From Steromphala cineraria (taxonomy: Eukaryota; Mollusca; Gastropoda; Trochida; Trochidae), in contig OU744725.1 of the NCBI GenBank assembly GCA_916613615.1, positions 67,730,754-67,794,753 on the forward strand: 64,000 bases of DNA. Direction: 5' to 3'. Below, piece by piece: positions 12,044 through 24,987 of this stretch. The notes beneath the pieces are model-generated. The model was not told the DNA's origin. It worked only from the letters and a program-made list of their open reading frames with translations, and searched no databases. A program made the position numbers and the translations under genes. Numbering within the stretch: the first letter of the stretch is position 1; each line of letters begins with the position of its first letter.

Positions 12044-13392
12044 AAGCTATTTTAATAAACGTTTAGGCAACAACAGTTTTGACAAATTAAGGTAAATCAA
12101 GTCAATAATTGGTTATCATCCTTTTCATTTTGACTGGTTGGTGAATTAATAGGTAATACTTTGTTTCAAAGTTCTATCATTTTTCATTCTTTAATCAGAA
12201 TGATAACAAAAAGTTTCTTTTGACGACAGTTCATAAATGAATAAAAAACATTACGGTCTTAACACAGATCCAGCTCTCAGAACTTACTATTACCTAATAT
12301 TTTTTTTTCTTATTCATAACTGTTGCAAAATCCTAAAATTTATTATTTATTCACTAGGCAAAATTGAATCCAACACAAATGAACCTATCACAGTTTATAG
12401 CTTCGTCCAATTTCAAACAAGTTATGCAGTCTTCATCACAATAATAATTGCATTCAATTATAGGAAATCTAATCCAGCCAGGTAACTATCTCAATGACTT
12501 CTCGTCAATTTATTAATGATTTGCTGGAAAATGTCAGCTGAACATTACTGTAATCTGTAGCTGTATGTGATGTTTCCGTACAGTTACAATTACGTTTATT
12601 GCTTTATAGTGAACGCGTATTTTGATTGTTATATTTTAATGGAAACTTTAATTAGAATAATGAAAATACAATAGGTAGAATATTTTAGCTAGGTTGTCTT
12701 GTTGTTGAACATTTGTTTATAATTTGCTAATATAGAGGTCACAGAAAACATTGTTTATAGCATTTATATTATCCTATCTCAATAATAAGCACCTGGCTTC
12801 ATAATAAGACAACCATAAATTGTAAAATTACAACATAATTTTCGTTGCAAGAATAAATGAAATTGGTCTTAGAGCCTGCCTGTATCATTAATTTGTTCTC
12901 AAAACTTATGTGTAAAAAAATGTGAATGTGGTTAAGACAAAGAAGGGAGACAGGTTTGTTATGCAATCATGTTTAGGGATTTAACAAATAATATCACAAT
13001 AACATGTGCATTTGCAAGATCTATACTTAATTTAACACAATATTTGACATGTTCAACAAAAACCTTTATAACCCTTTAAAGTGTAAGATGACAAATTATT
13101 CATAATCGAGACCCTTTTAAAATTATTGCTTACACATACAAGGCATATACATACAAATTGCATCAAAAGATTTCCTGTCAAAACTCAAAGAATGTTAATG
13201 TACCCTAGTTATTAAATGATTGTTGAGATGATTGAGTTTATGTCTCAGCGAAAATCAACACATATCATAAAACAAATTATAATGGTTTGGAGTCCACTAT
13301 TTGTAGAGTAATTATGACACTGGTATAGGAGCTTCCCCAAAGCTTGCATGGTCATAGATTGTCTAGATAGTATGTCATAATTGTTGTAAATG

Positions 13393-13440
13393 GTAGTTTT
13401 GGATTCATAGCAAGTGTTTGATGTTCTGATAATGTCCAAA
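13393..13440. repeat. Module N core, copy 1 first occurrence
   Basis: A block containing GGATTCATAGCAAGTGTTTG and ATGTTCTGATAAT. It recurs at 22031-22075, 52838-52885 and 58551-58595, and in weaker form at 42688-42725. At 13675 and again at 22773 and 58973 it is followed by a TTCTTGTCAA...AACGTAAG block, so the repeated unit is at least several hundred bases. No function is known. Confidence 0.6.
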
Positions 13441-15539
13441 TTGGGACTGCGGTTACTGATACAATTACCTCTGTCATTTTGACATAATGTTAGTGACAGA
13501 TATAGTTACCTGTATGTAATGTAAAACAGTTTATTTCCTGCATTTGACTGAAAGCTTTTTACACCTATCATCATTTAAATGGAAATGGAAATCCAATTAC
13601 AATAAATGCTGTTTTGTAGCAATGGAGAGGTTGTTAAAGGCAAATAAATAAATAGAATATTCATCCAATTGCCACGTTCTTGTCAAATCAACGTAAGAAC
13701 TACACTATTGCAGAATCCTTAAAAATGAAATTATTTGTAAGAATAATGATTGAAATAAATTATGATATCAGAGCACACATAGTTTCAGATGTACAAGTAT
13801 TTTCGGTTTTCACAATGTTTAAACGCCCTTAATTATCTTAATATGATTCATATAGCGTCAAATGACAAATTCATCATATTTGAGATATTTCAAAATCATA
13901 TATTATTGTGACTTGTAGCCAAAAGGAATAACATTCTTAATTCTTTTATATATATTTGCTTTAATATGATCATTTTCATTATAGATGATCTAATACAAAG
14001 ATCTCAAAACTGCAAATAATAAAGCAACAAGACTGCATAAATGTTAATGTCCCCGTCCAGGTTATCGAGTTGATGTTTTAGACTTCATAAATGACATGTT
14101 AATTTGATAGTGACCACACTAACAACTACATGTTGTGAGTAGTTTAGGGAATAAATTGAAAGAAGAATATGATCCATTTGTAAATATAATAAATATAACA
14201 TGAAAATACCGATGTAACTACATTGTATACTCACTGACTATCAAAAAAAGGTTTTTGAATATAAAATTCAATTGCTTCATCTTAGAAATATATGAAAACA
14301 ACGATTTAACATCAGAAGTAGAGAAGTCAAATGGCTCGAACAGAATTATTCATCTTACGAACCTACTAAAATCAATATATTTGAATATTGACTTTTCAAT
14401 AAGGTGTAAGGTGTAGGAATAAAAACCTTCTTCTAACCTTTAGTAGTTAATTGTTACCCTGTAATATGGAAGACGCCACTTGCTGAGTCAATCAGGAACA
14501 ACTTAAAATTTGATTTGATTACAAAAATGAAATTAGCCCTATGCTAGTGGTAACTTTTCAGCAGTCCAATGCTCCAAGTGAAGATTAAAAAGAACAGATT
14601 TCTAATTTCAGAAATTCTGGTATTGTTTTACTATTTGATTCTGATTCAACAATGAATGGCAACAATATTTTATAAGTATTTTGTTTTTCAAATAATTAAA
14701 AATAAAAACACTCTTTACTTACAGGGGGAATGACAGCATATGCACAATACTATTCCAAACATTCGATTAAAAGCACAATTCACCTATTGTTTGTATAAGC
14801 TGTAATTAACATTGCATACTTAGAATCCATCTTCCTTTTTATCAATGTTAAATAAGTACAATGTTCATAGATACATCGCAATGAATGCAATAAGTTGCTT
14901 TTATTTCCTTCAGCAACAAAGCTGAATAAGACCAAATGTCTAATAACAGGAAGTCCATAGTCAAAACCAAAAGATAAGAGGAGAAACATAATGCATTTGA
15001 TAGACCCCTTGACATATTCATCATAAATTGCAGTTGATAACCCATTCTACTGTTAATGGTCAATGTCCATTAAATGGTCAAACACTTTCAGCCCTCATAT
15101 AAGTGTAAAAAAAGACCATGTCCAGAATACATAAAGGACAAATGGTCAAACATTTAGTGGATTTTTTTTATCAAATCAAGTGAACAGTTAAGTTATTTTA
15201 TGTTTAATGTTCTTTTAGTTAAAAGTTATTTATCAGGATCCCAAAAACAAATGACTATGTAACACCAAGCACATCTATTTGAAGAGCTATCAAGAGATAT
15301 ATCTGCAATTTTGATAACATATTATTGCATTTAAAGTGAATCTATGAAATAATCGCCAATTACTTGAAAACTTACTTAAAAAGGGCTTTTAGGCAATTTA
15401 TGCATTAAGACATAGATCGATAAGATAAATACTTTCATTGTTCAAGATAAATAATTTGTCAAATAAGATTTAAAACAAGATTGATATATTCAATTTTTTG
15501 TCAATAAGGGCGTAACTAAATAACTGACAACCACCAATT

Positions 15540-15790
15540 CCATTTTAGAATAATCTAATACCAATAAATTCATATCAGCAAATATTCCAGAAACACTTTT
15601 TTCTGTCAAAACTGCATTAATACCAATTCGAATTTATTAATCATATTAACTCACAGTATTAAATTAGGGGTGTCGTGCGCTTGTAAAGACTTTACCATTA
15701 CACAATTGTAACCAGTTAATTAAATAAAACAATGACCTTGGTCCCGTAAGTGTTGATGACTCATCAGTTTAAAGCATGACCGTTCAGTAT
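15540..15790. repeat. Module M second half, copy 1
   Basis: Shares TCATATCAGCAAATATTCCAG and the following AAACTGCATTAATA block with 54645-54850, 44530-44710 and, more distantly, the module at 10237-10350. It is non-coding. Confidence 0.55.
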
Positions 15791-17108
15791 CAATGTTATC
15801 CCAACATCTTGTTTTAAAGTTGTTTGATTGTTTATTCAAAACTCAAAAAAACAAAACATTTCTGTTTATCCTGGAATACCAGAATCTTTTAACTGCTATT
15901 GTTAGCAGGATGAACATCATCTCCTGTCAGAAAACAGTAACAAGTGGAAAAAATAAGAATCGATTGATCAATTAACAGCATATATATCGATCTGTTTAGT
16001 GAATATTTCATATATTTGTCAATTTAGGCAAATCTTATCAAGCGGTAACATGGAATTGGAGTTTTCTTTTAATCTTAATTTTTGTTCCTAACAAACTACA
16101 GCTAGTAAAATCTGAAATAGCTATAATTTACATCTTAAAATGATATGACATTTCACCTCAAGGATTTAATACATACAAAAAGTCAACTTGAAATGTTGAT
16201 TGAATTGTCAAATTATCTAGGCGGTTTTGTCAACAAAACAATAAATCCAGAATTAATGAAAAATAGTTAAACAACATCAAATGTTATTGATGTTAAAATG
16301 TTTTCCAATTCCAAATGACATTGATGAACAGCCTATTCAGGCTTGCGAGGAGTGCCCATTTATTTCCATTTTGTAATCCACTAACCGACTTTTTGTCACT
16401 TAACATCTGTTTGGATGTCAGAGTGCTTATGATTTTTCAGAACTTAATATTATCTTTAGGTTTGATATATGTACAAGAATGTGCAAGCAAAATAGGTGTC
16501 TCTGTTCTATAGTTGTAGAATTAGAAAATAGTCAAATATGAATTAAAATAAAAAATGCATATCTGCTTAGCAGTATTATTTTTCAAACTTTGATTGCCAA
16601 AGCTAAAACAAAACTGTTTTCAACTTCTTAAGTTATCTATATCAATGTTGGTGATTTGTCTTCACTCTTAACGATCTCATTTTAAATAATTAAAGAAACG
16701 GTTCTATCAGGTTATTTTTTGTTGAAACAAAATTCAAGAGTACTTCCCTGGTTATGCAATGTTAATTACATGATTATTTCACACTTCCTTTCATATATAT
16801 AAGTGAAGGCAACATATTTAACAATTTGACAAAGAATAGAATGCATCACTGTATCCTCTTGAATGTCGTTTCCCCAATAAATATCCCAAATTGACTACCC
16901 CTTTGAGTTGTATAACCTTCAATACATATAGAGCACACTGTAAAATTACTCGCTTGGTTTACAAGAGTTTGAATAAAGCTTTGTCACCGTTCATTTTCCA
17001 GTGCAATCAGACAAAGAGATATTCAATTCTTAAATATTTAATTCAAACACATACACAATCTACACCGAAAACTAAATAAAACTTCATAATGATACATACA
17101 AATACATA

Positions 17109-17702
17109 GAAAAAGTACATACTAAATTCTGCAAATTTATTTTTAAATGTGGATATAAAGCCTCTAATAAGATTATTCTTGCTGAATGTGGACGTTTCCC
17201 TTTAGTTATCAATGCTCCCTGTCGAGCGATAGCATTCTGGATAAGATTGATCAGACAATCTCGTGATAGAATATCTAGAAACAGTTATGAACTTTTAAAG
17301 ACATTAGACGACACGGGCGATATAAACTGGACCTCATCTGTTCGTGAATTATTGTTCCAATGTGGCTTTGGCCACGTATGGATCGCACAGGATATTAGCT
17401 ACAATGATTCATTTTTAAGGTTGTTTAAGCAAAGATGTAAAGACATATATCAGCAGGAATGGTTCCATGGTGTTCGTTCGTCTAGCTGTATTAGCTATTA
17501 TTGCGAGTTTAAAACATTTATTAAACCTGAATTGTATCTGTCTTCTTTAACCTCCATTCATTTACGTAGAATTGTTACTTTGTTAAGATGTAATGGCCAT
17601 GGTTTTAAGATAAAAGAAGCAAGATTCTCCAAACAACCAAATAACGGAATTACTGACTGTAACCATTGTAACCTCACAGAGGATGAATACCATGTACTTT
17701 AA
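17109..17702 (+). pseudogene. LINE ORF2-like protein, C-terminal part, broken
   Basis: The frame is open for 197 codons from 17109 to a premature TAA at 17700-17702. It reads in order KVHTKFCKF, a GRFPL block, an FW-IRL block, GFGHVWIAQD, FKQR, and the start of a cysteine motif, C-x2-C (DCNHCN) with DEYHVL, just before the stop. These blocks fit the region downstream of the reverse transcriptase in LINE proteins seen widely in molluscs and corals. The stop replaces a leucine codon kept in copy 2. Beyond it, the TTAA element at 17724 cuts the frame; the remaining C-terminus (from KYLPLYFCNQPTKDKF to KCQDL and a stop) resumes at 20290-20441. No start codon belongs to it. It cannot encode an active enzyme. 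Confidence 0.85.
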
Positions 17703-17723
17703 GAATGTCCTCAATATTCATGT

Positions 17724-20289
17724 TTAAGGGCCCTGTCACACTTAAGCGTATAGCAAGTGCGTTTGAGTTGCGTATGGACAATTTTTCATACGCAACCAGT
17801 TCGCTCAAACATTTACCGTTTTTTGCCATACTCGTACCGCACATGGAGCGACTGATTTACGACATTTGCGCTTTCTTTGCGTTGGGGTTGCGTTGGAGAT
17901 GCATATGACTTGCGTATCCTCAATTTATTGTGGCAGATGATTGCATATGCAGAGCGCATACATACCATACTCTAGACGCTCACAACTTATGTCTACCGCA
18001 TGCCTTGCGCAAAAAAAGCTAGTATTTTCCGAACATGTTGCGTCTTCACATAATTTTCAATGCTTTCTGTCTTTGTAGTACGTTTTCGTATGTTACATAT
18101 ATATACATATATTATTCAGACAATTACAATTGAAGGGGTGCATGCAAAAGGGTCACATGTTACAATTTGACACATCTGAGTTATCATTACAAAATGTGAT
18201 TTTTGAAATTTATCATTTTAATAGGTCCTTAACCATTTTAATACATTATTTAACTCAAAGACTTAATTTCTTTGACAATGTTTCTAGTGATATTGGCATA
18301 TTATCACAGCAAATAGGAAAATAAAAATATGACTCTGCGGAAAGGGCCTATGTGTAAGGAACACATTTTGAACTCACTTATATACATAGTGAGAAGTTTT
18401 GAACTTTTATAGCATTACGTTGATACATGTATATGAATGGTTTTATCGTTATAACTCCATTGTGAATTGGTACAAATATATTGGTGATGAAATTAAACGA
18501 ATTTTTGTCATAAGAAAACATCTTGTGATCTACTTCCATGAAACAAGGACTCATGTGACAAATTTGTTATAAATATCGCTTGGCGAGTAATTTAATGGAT
18601 GGAAACTAACTTCTCAAAACCAAGAACACACATAATTTAACAATACATACACGTATTTACTTGAGATGGAAATATATGAAAATATCATCCACAAAATCTG
18701 AGTACACAAAATCACAAGCACATGTGCCCTTTTTGCTATTGAAACAAATTCTTGTTTTTTCTCCAATATAACAAAAACATTAGAGATAAACATATTTTTC
18801 TAAATGGGACTAGACAGAGAATTATGTGTACTAAATGAAATGATAAAAACATGTATTTTAGAAAAAATGTTACATGTGACCTTCTTGCATGCACCCCTTC
18901 AATTGCAAGACAACTTATTTAAACAAAAGTGTGCTAAATAAAGTTAAGCTTTCTGAATCCATTTCTCTATCACATGTGATTAAAATGAGTTCCCACTTAA
19001 ATAGCAGTCCGCAGATTTCGCCTTATACTTGATCTTTTCTGTACGAATACAAACCTCTCGATTGAGGTATTAAAAGTTTTGAAATATATAAAAACATCAT
19101 TCTTCTCCCCATTAAAGCTTCGGTCGGATCTTTTTCGTTACATGCACCCGCCCTCTCTGATTTGTTTACTCACTATGTCATGCTGAAATAAAAGCATCGG
19201 TTTCATTCCGTCGCTTTCTGCCCGGACCTGCTCTTTTCAAGGATAACTTACAAACTTATTCAAAATGTTCCATTACATTAATTTACCTAGACATCTGACC
19301 AGAAGATTATCCTGGATAACTCCTATATAAACAATGGAATAGTGCACAAGTTTAGTCTTATGGTATATTTGTAAGTCTGAAATCGCTTTGCAACTGAGAA
19401 GTTTACAATAAAAACATTAAAAACAAACCATTAGCTTTTTAATGATTTTGTTTACATAGATATGTAATGCTATTTATTTCTTTTTTTATCTCTTCTTCTT
19501 TACTAGAACTAGTAGTACAAATATTTAACTCATTATGTTTCTATCCTCAGCGTTTTGTTTTAATGAATTTTTAATTTAACTTTTAATGAATGATTGAATT
19601 AAATTCTCTAAAAAATGGTTAATTAATTTCAATGTGTAATTCCATGCGGTTATTATCATAGTTGGACTCTTAATTCTTTTAAACTACAATGTTATAGTGC
19701 TATATGAAAGAAAGAGACACTATCATAAAGTATACATGTACGGAGATATTATGCTCACCAACCCTTTCGTTATGGTATCTATATAAAATTCACGATGTAC
19801 CCTATGTACGCTATGAGTACGCTTGTCATACGTTACTCATAAGGAAAAACTGGACAATGCATTTTTCCATTGTTATCATTCGGTTTAAGATCGTTCTTCA
19901 TACGTGTTACATTTGCTTGAAGAGCGTTTTGTGCACGTCTACAATGCGCTATCAAAGCGTTGGTTCGGGACATCAACTAACACTGCGTATGAAGTGCATA
20001 CTCATTACGATAACCTAACGTACATGTACCTCCCTCGACCGATGAAAAACCGATGTGTTGCGTGTTAACCATACGCAGCATAGTTTTGAGCATGTCCAAA
20101 ACTATCAAGCGTATGAAATGGTCCAAGCGCATGCCGACGTACAAGAATCGACCTTAACACAACCAAGATGCGTATGAGTTGCGTGTTCTGCGTTCGGCTG
20201 CGTGTTGCTGCGTGTTGCTGCGTATGAGAGAAATTGCCATACGCAACTCGTACGCAGGGAGTATACGCTGAAGTGTGACAGGGGCTTAA
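17724..20289. mobile_element. 2.56-kb TTAA-flanked inverted-repeat element, non-autonomous
   Basis: The element (17728-20285, 2558 bp) is bordered by TTAA on each side. Its ends are inverted: the left starts GGGCCCTGTCACACTTAAGC, and the right, read inward, GCCCCTGTCACACTTCAGC. Inverted similarity continues into subterminal blocks rich in GCGTATG and GAGTTGCGTATGG, repeated many times on both arms (17750-18020 and 19790-20270). Copy 2 shows the unoccupied site at 56862-56865 (TCAA in place of TTAA), with exact continuity of flanks. No transposase frame is present; the longest open frame is about 104 codons (19704-20018), within or next to the right-arm repeats. The TTAA target points to piggyBac or Kolobok mobilisation. 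A second element is nested inside. Confidence 0.92.
18119..18913. mobile_element. Nested 785-bp inverted-repeat element with 5-bp target duplication
   Basis: Inside the TTAA element, 18124-18908 begins TTACAATTGAAGGGGTGCAT and ends with the inverted form, giving terminal repeats of about 38 bp with a few mismatches (they extend over GCATGCAA and a GGTCACATGT block). GACAA stands directly outside each end (18119-18123, 18909-18913), which fits a 5-bp target duplication. The interior is AT-rich and has no transposase frame. Terminal sequence and duplication length do not let me name a superfamily. Confidence 0.8.
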
Positions 20290-20584
20290 GATCTAAATAT
20301 TTACCTCTGTATTTTTGTAATCAACCAACAAAAGACAAATTTAAAGCAATCTTAACAACAGACGATGTGCAGCTGTTATATAAACTATCTTTACTGATTT
20401 ATCATATTGATCGTTCTAAATCAAAGTGCCAAGATTTGTAAACCTTTGATGTTAAACGTTCTGTACGATGTGATACTGATTGGTAGCGCTGTTACTGTTT
20501 GAAACATATTACTTTTCATAGTACACTTGGTCTCCGGGCCTTATATACCAATAAAATCAGTCTGTCTGTCTGTCATACAAATAC

Positions 20585-21303
20585 GAGTAGCATGATATGA
20601 GCTAGTGATTCGTGAAGGAAGAGTTTATTAAGTGAATTCTTTGAAAACAGTGGCAGAAAAAAACAATACAAATTAATAAAACACAAACAGTTTTGATTTG
20701 CAATATAAACCCTATTTCTATACCATTAGATAATCAGAACCTAATCGAGTTATGGGGAGAGTTCATCGAGTTCACTCACGCCAGCCTTTGATGGTTGTGT
20801 ATCTCTCGTGGTTATGTGTTTCAATAAAGCCTTTGTTGCAGTCAATAATGTTGTTAATGTCATGTTCATGTCAGTGATCCCTTAGCGTGTTGCCAAAACT
20901 ATATGTCATAATCACCGAAAACTAAATAAAACTTCATAATGATACATCAACATACGAGTAGCATGACCTAGTGATTCGTGAAGGAAGAGTTTATTAAGTG
21001 AATTCTTTGAAAACAATGGCAGCAAAAACTAATACAAATTAATAAAACATAAAAAGTTTGATTGACAGATATTCTTTGACAGGTGATTTGCAATATAAAC
21101 CCTATTGCTATAACATTAGATAATCGGGACTTAATCGAGTTATGGGGAGAGTTCATCGAGTTCACTCACTCCAGCCTTTGATGGATGTGTATCTCTCGTG
21201 GTTATGTGATTCAATAAAGCCTTTGTTGCAGTCAATAATGTTGTTAATGTCATGTTCTTGTCAGTGATCCCTTAGCGTGTTGCCAAAACTACATGTCATA
21301 ATT
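20585..21303. repeat. Two-unit direct repeat, about 371 bp, copy 1
   Basis: Two adjacent units start GAGTAGCATGA at 20585 and 20956. Both contain TGATTCGTGAAGGAAGAG, a GTTATGGGGAGAGTTCATCG block, and CTTAGCGTGTTGCCAAAACT near the end. The first unit lacks a short ACAGATATTC-type insert present in the second. The same pair exists in copy 2 (57164-57900), so it predates the split. An ACCGAAAACTAAAT block next to the LINE's left end (17063-17076) also occurs at the unit junction (20919-20931), which means the LINE inserted at the start of the first unit. Confidence 0.9.
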
Positions 21304-23015
21304 ATTTCTTGATTTCAACTATTTCTAACATCATGATTAACGCTCTAAATCTATACTTTTTGGTAAATCATTTTGCCACAGCTTTCTCTTCCAAACTGAA
21401 CTGTTAATTAGGATTTTTGGCTCAATAATAATAACAAAGGAGTTCATATATCTCTCTCCCTCTATCAATGCATCAACAAGTATTTAAGGTTCTTTTGTGT
21501 TGCATCAGACATATTGTATAACATGTTGCAGATCGGAAAAACAACATAAAATTTAATACAAGTTCGTTGCTGTAAGTCACAAATAAAGGCCACAATGTAC
21601 TTTTTGAAAAACAGAACTGGTGAAAATTATTTTAATGTTAAGAAGCTTGAGTAGGGGTATGATATTTATCAAGAAGTCTATAAATGTAGCAGTGACATAA
21701 CTGTGACTCTATTACAAAAAGTTAGTTTATATAGAGAGAATATATATATAGAGAGGGAAATATTCCATAGTTGTCTTATTGTAAGCATTAACATGCTCCT
21801 TTTGTTCAATATCTTTTTGGTTTACGTGTTTTGGTAGCGAAGCCTATGGTGTCCTTTCAAACCTCACACAACATGTATCAAGTTAAATTGATCAGGAGTC
21901 CGTTGTTTGTATAAAAAGCTCTGACATTGGAATGGAAGATATCTGAGCTTCGCAACAGTTCTCACAGTCATAAATGTCTACTGATTAAATAAAGAATACA
22001 GGCCGTCTATGTTAAGTGTTGTTGATGGTAGTTTTGGATTCATAGCCAGTGTTTCATGTTCTGATAATTTCCCTTTGGGGATATCACATGTGTGACTTGC
22101 ATTTACGGAGGCAATTACCGACCCTCTAGTGTTGACATACAGTTTGATACAGAAGAGTAATTGAAAAACATTTATTTCACTACACTTTACGTTACTTTTC
22201 AAAACGTTTTATTTTCCAAAACACTTTCCCCTGAAATTGCTATATCAAATCTCAAAATAGAGTTATGATATTAATGCAATATAGACGTTTGTGAAAATTA
22301 ACTTCATAGAGAATACCTAAAACGAAGAAAATTGATAATGAGGCTTCGCTTATATCATGGCTGCTAATATTAATGCAGGGAGAAAGCCATCGACACTATC
22401 GTTGCTATGCATTGCAGTGAAACCTGCGAGCAACGGTGGAACCAGTGAACCATGGATGGCACTGCTAAAAAATTCAGTGTAACATTGCACAAAACCCTGT
22501 CTGTGTGTAGAACAGTTCTTAACTTTTAACAAAGTGGTCAATTCCCATTTCATATGCTTATTCTTTCAAAGGGTTGTGGTGTAAAATTGTGCCGGTTGAG
22601 GAATCCCAAGCAGAGGTTGGATCAGCTTTTAATGATGTGAGCAAACTCTGTGGAGATAGGACGACTTGCTACACAAATTCTCCATTTTTCAGAGTATGGC
22701 AAAAGAAAGTAGTGTGTAAGGAATGATTTAATTTCACAGACACAAACAAAATTCCACATAACAGCAAATGCTATCTTCTTGTCAATTTAACGTAAGTACT
22801 ACACTTATTTCGTTGACTTTGAAAAAAAATAAGAATAAAGTACAAGATCGAAATAAAATAACATTGGTACACCAAAAGTTTAAAAAAAAGGTGCCTTGCT
22901 TTCACATTGTGCCACAGCCTTAAATAATCTTGAAGTCGTGTTGTTCTAAGTAAAGACACTCCCCTTTTATTCAAAGTCATTTTATTTTGGTCAGGAACTC
23001 TATGTCTTCTCAAAG
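21304..23015. other. Gene-free duplicated sequence; 334 bp present only in copy 1
   Basis: Matches 57901-59216 in copy 2. Module N recurs at 22031-22075. The block 22421-22754 is missing from copy 2, which joins the flanks directly near 58951; I see no inverted ends or target duplication around it, so a deletion in copy 2 is as likely as an insertion here. The reverse frame at 21978-22202 is open in both copies, but the proteins are not recognised. Confidence 0.55.
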
Positions 23016-23025
23016 CTCCCAGCTA

Positions 23026-23525
23026 ACACAGGACGTAGATACGACGTTGTAGGAAGGTCGTGTTTTGGTAACGTAGTTTTTGGACGTCGCTAGTACGTAC
23101 TTCGGACGTAAAACATAACGTAATTTCTCAACGTTGTTCCGACGTTGTGTTCTACGTACTTAATACGTAACTATTATGTAGTATTGTGACGTCTAGTCTA
23201 ACGTCCTCACAACGTCCTGATTACGAAGTTTTTACAGCACATAATTCAAGGAAAGTTATTGAGAAATATGAAAAATAAATCCACATTAACCCATGAAATA
23301 CTAAAACGAGAGAGGACTTACAGTTATATTTGCCCAACGGTCTAGTGAAACCCTTTATTTTGGTTACGTAATTCTGATACGTATCTGAGACGTACTAAGT
23401 ACGTGAAATATAACGTCATTCCCCAACGTTGTTATAACGATAGATTGTACGTACTTTTTACCTAACTTTAACGTTGTTATGTCACGTAAAGTCTAACGTC
23501 CTCACAACGTCCTGATAACGTTTAC
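23026..23525. repeat. Left-arm ACGT-rich repeats of the 5.58-kb element
   Basis: Two related blocks start TTTTGGTAACGTA (about 23074) and TTTTGGTTACGTA (about 23360), and both end near AACGTCCTCACAACGTCCTG (about 23200 and 23494). The spacing is about 290 bp. A third cluster of the same kind, ACGTCATCACAACGTCCTAG, lies at about 24583-24602. Confidence 0.8.
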
Positions 23526-24987
23526 AGAAGGAAAACTATGCCAAAGTTTATGTAATCACAAAAGAAAGATGGATATATATAGTTAATTATATTTTTCATT
23601 ACATATTTATAAGTATTCGATTTATTGATTTAATATGAACGTATATGATAAAAATCATTATATATCAAATAATCCCACACTCAAATCATGGGAAAAAAAC
23701 TTGTTTTCGTTGAAAATCTGAAAACAGTCAAATATTATATCATTATAGTCATAAATTCACACATTTAAATAGATTAGTTATATAACTAATCGATCAGTAT
23801 CAACTCCTTAATGCCATTCTGATTGTTTTCGATAAGTTTTAAATATATTAAGTTTGACTAATTGACTCGCGTCATTGTCCGGTTTTCGATCACAATAGCA
23901 AATCAAACCTTCTTATTGTTAGGCCTACTATAAAAAGTCGCTTAGCTTTAAAATGTGAGTTTCTTTCGACACTCGATACTTCCTGATCAAATGACACTGT
24001 TTATAAAGTTGGTCATAAGAATGCGACCCAACACAACTCACGGAGTTGCTCTCATGGTCTCAGTTTTGCAAGGCAACCACCAATCGCAATATATTTATAA
24101 ACGCCGGGCAAATAGTCAATAAATATCAATCTTTCCTATTTCAGTTGCAACAATTTTTAGTTTATCGGGTACTTCCCTGTCTCGATTAGTTAGTTAGCCC
24201 ACAACCATGCATTCTCACTTCAAGTCTTAAAATGCATTTCCAAAAGTGTAGTCGTTAATCATTTGACATACAGTTAAAGCTGTAGGCCTACATGTCTCAT
24301 TTTGTTTTCTTTAAACTCAGAAATCCGATAAAACTTTGATTAATGAATTACAAAATATTTCTGTCGTAAGAACAGTAATGACATTCTCATTCAATTAGAG
24401 TCCGAAATGATAGTTACATCACTTATGTTTTTGTAAGCTTAGCTTGCTTGATCTCTCCATTCGATTATAAATACAATGAAATATTGTCTATCAAGGAAAA
24501 CACGCACAGATGAAGAATATTCAACATATCGCTACGGTTACGTTGTCACGACGTCCTCAGAACGTAATTCATATGTCAAGACGTCATCACAACGTCCTAG
24601 CGACGTGAGCTAGACCTACATCTGTGTAATCGAATTTTTCTGGTTAATCATTGTTATATTTTACTAGTTCATGCGTTCCGACATAAAAAGATTAAATAGC
24701 CCTGGCCTTTAAAACACTATAAGCCTAAGGCCCCAAATTAATTACAATTTTAGAATAGATTGATGACAATTGAATGTGATTATAATAAATAAAATTTAAG
24801 GATTTTGCTAAATGTGGAGGTATCTTAGACTTGATTAGGTAAAGTTAAGATTTTTAATTCAATGATGCATTACTTTTTATAATGTTTGAACACAATACTC
24901 TTCTTGAATAAATAAAATAATATAAAGCTTGCTGACTTGTGGACTTGGAAATCTATTTTTGTCTTTACGCGCCAACACAAAATCCTC

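Larger units (their letters stand above)
12044..17094. other. Gene-free part of duplication copy 1 with decayed modules
   Basis: No gene was recognised in these 5 kb. Parts are paralogous to other places in the window: 12480-12640 resembles 9420-9600; 13140-13200, 14020-14110 and 15540-15790 carry the end of module M (AAACTGCATTAAT-type blocks); 13393-13700 resembles 22031-22790. The open frames in this stretch are short and are not kept in copy 2, apart from the 65-codon frame at 16315-16512, which is open in copy 2 (55450-55647) simply because the two copies are nearly identical there. Confidence 0.5.
17095..20584 (+). mobile_element. 5'-truncated non-LTR retrotransposon (LINE), copy 1, interrupted
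   Basis: A LINE 3' fragment with an 11-bp target duplication, CATACAAATAC, at 17095-17105 and 20574-20584. It starts inside the C-terminal coding part (17106), runs through a short 3' region, and ends with CCAATAAAATCAG followed by a (TCTG)n tail, as expected for a 5'-truncated target-primed insertion. Without the 2.56-kb TTAA element that splits it, it is 906 bp, against 910 bp in copy 2 (56243-57152). The same target duplication in both copies shows that it inserted before the large duplication or haplotype split. The unoccupied form of the site can be seen at 20941-20960 in a neighbouring repeat unit. Confidence 0.92.
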
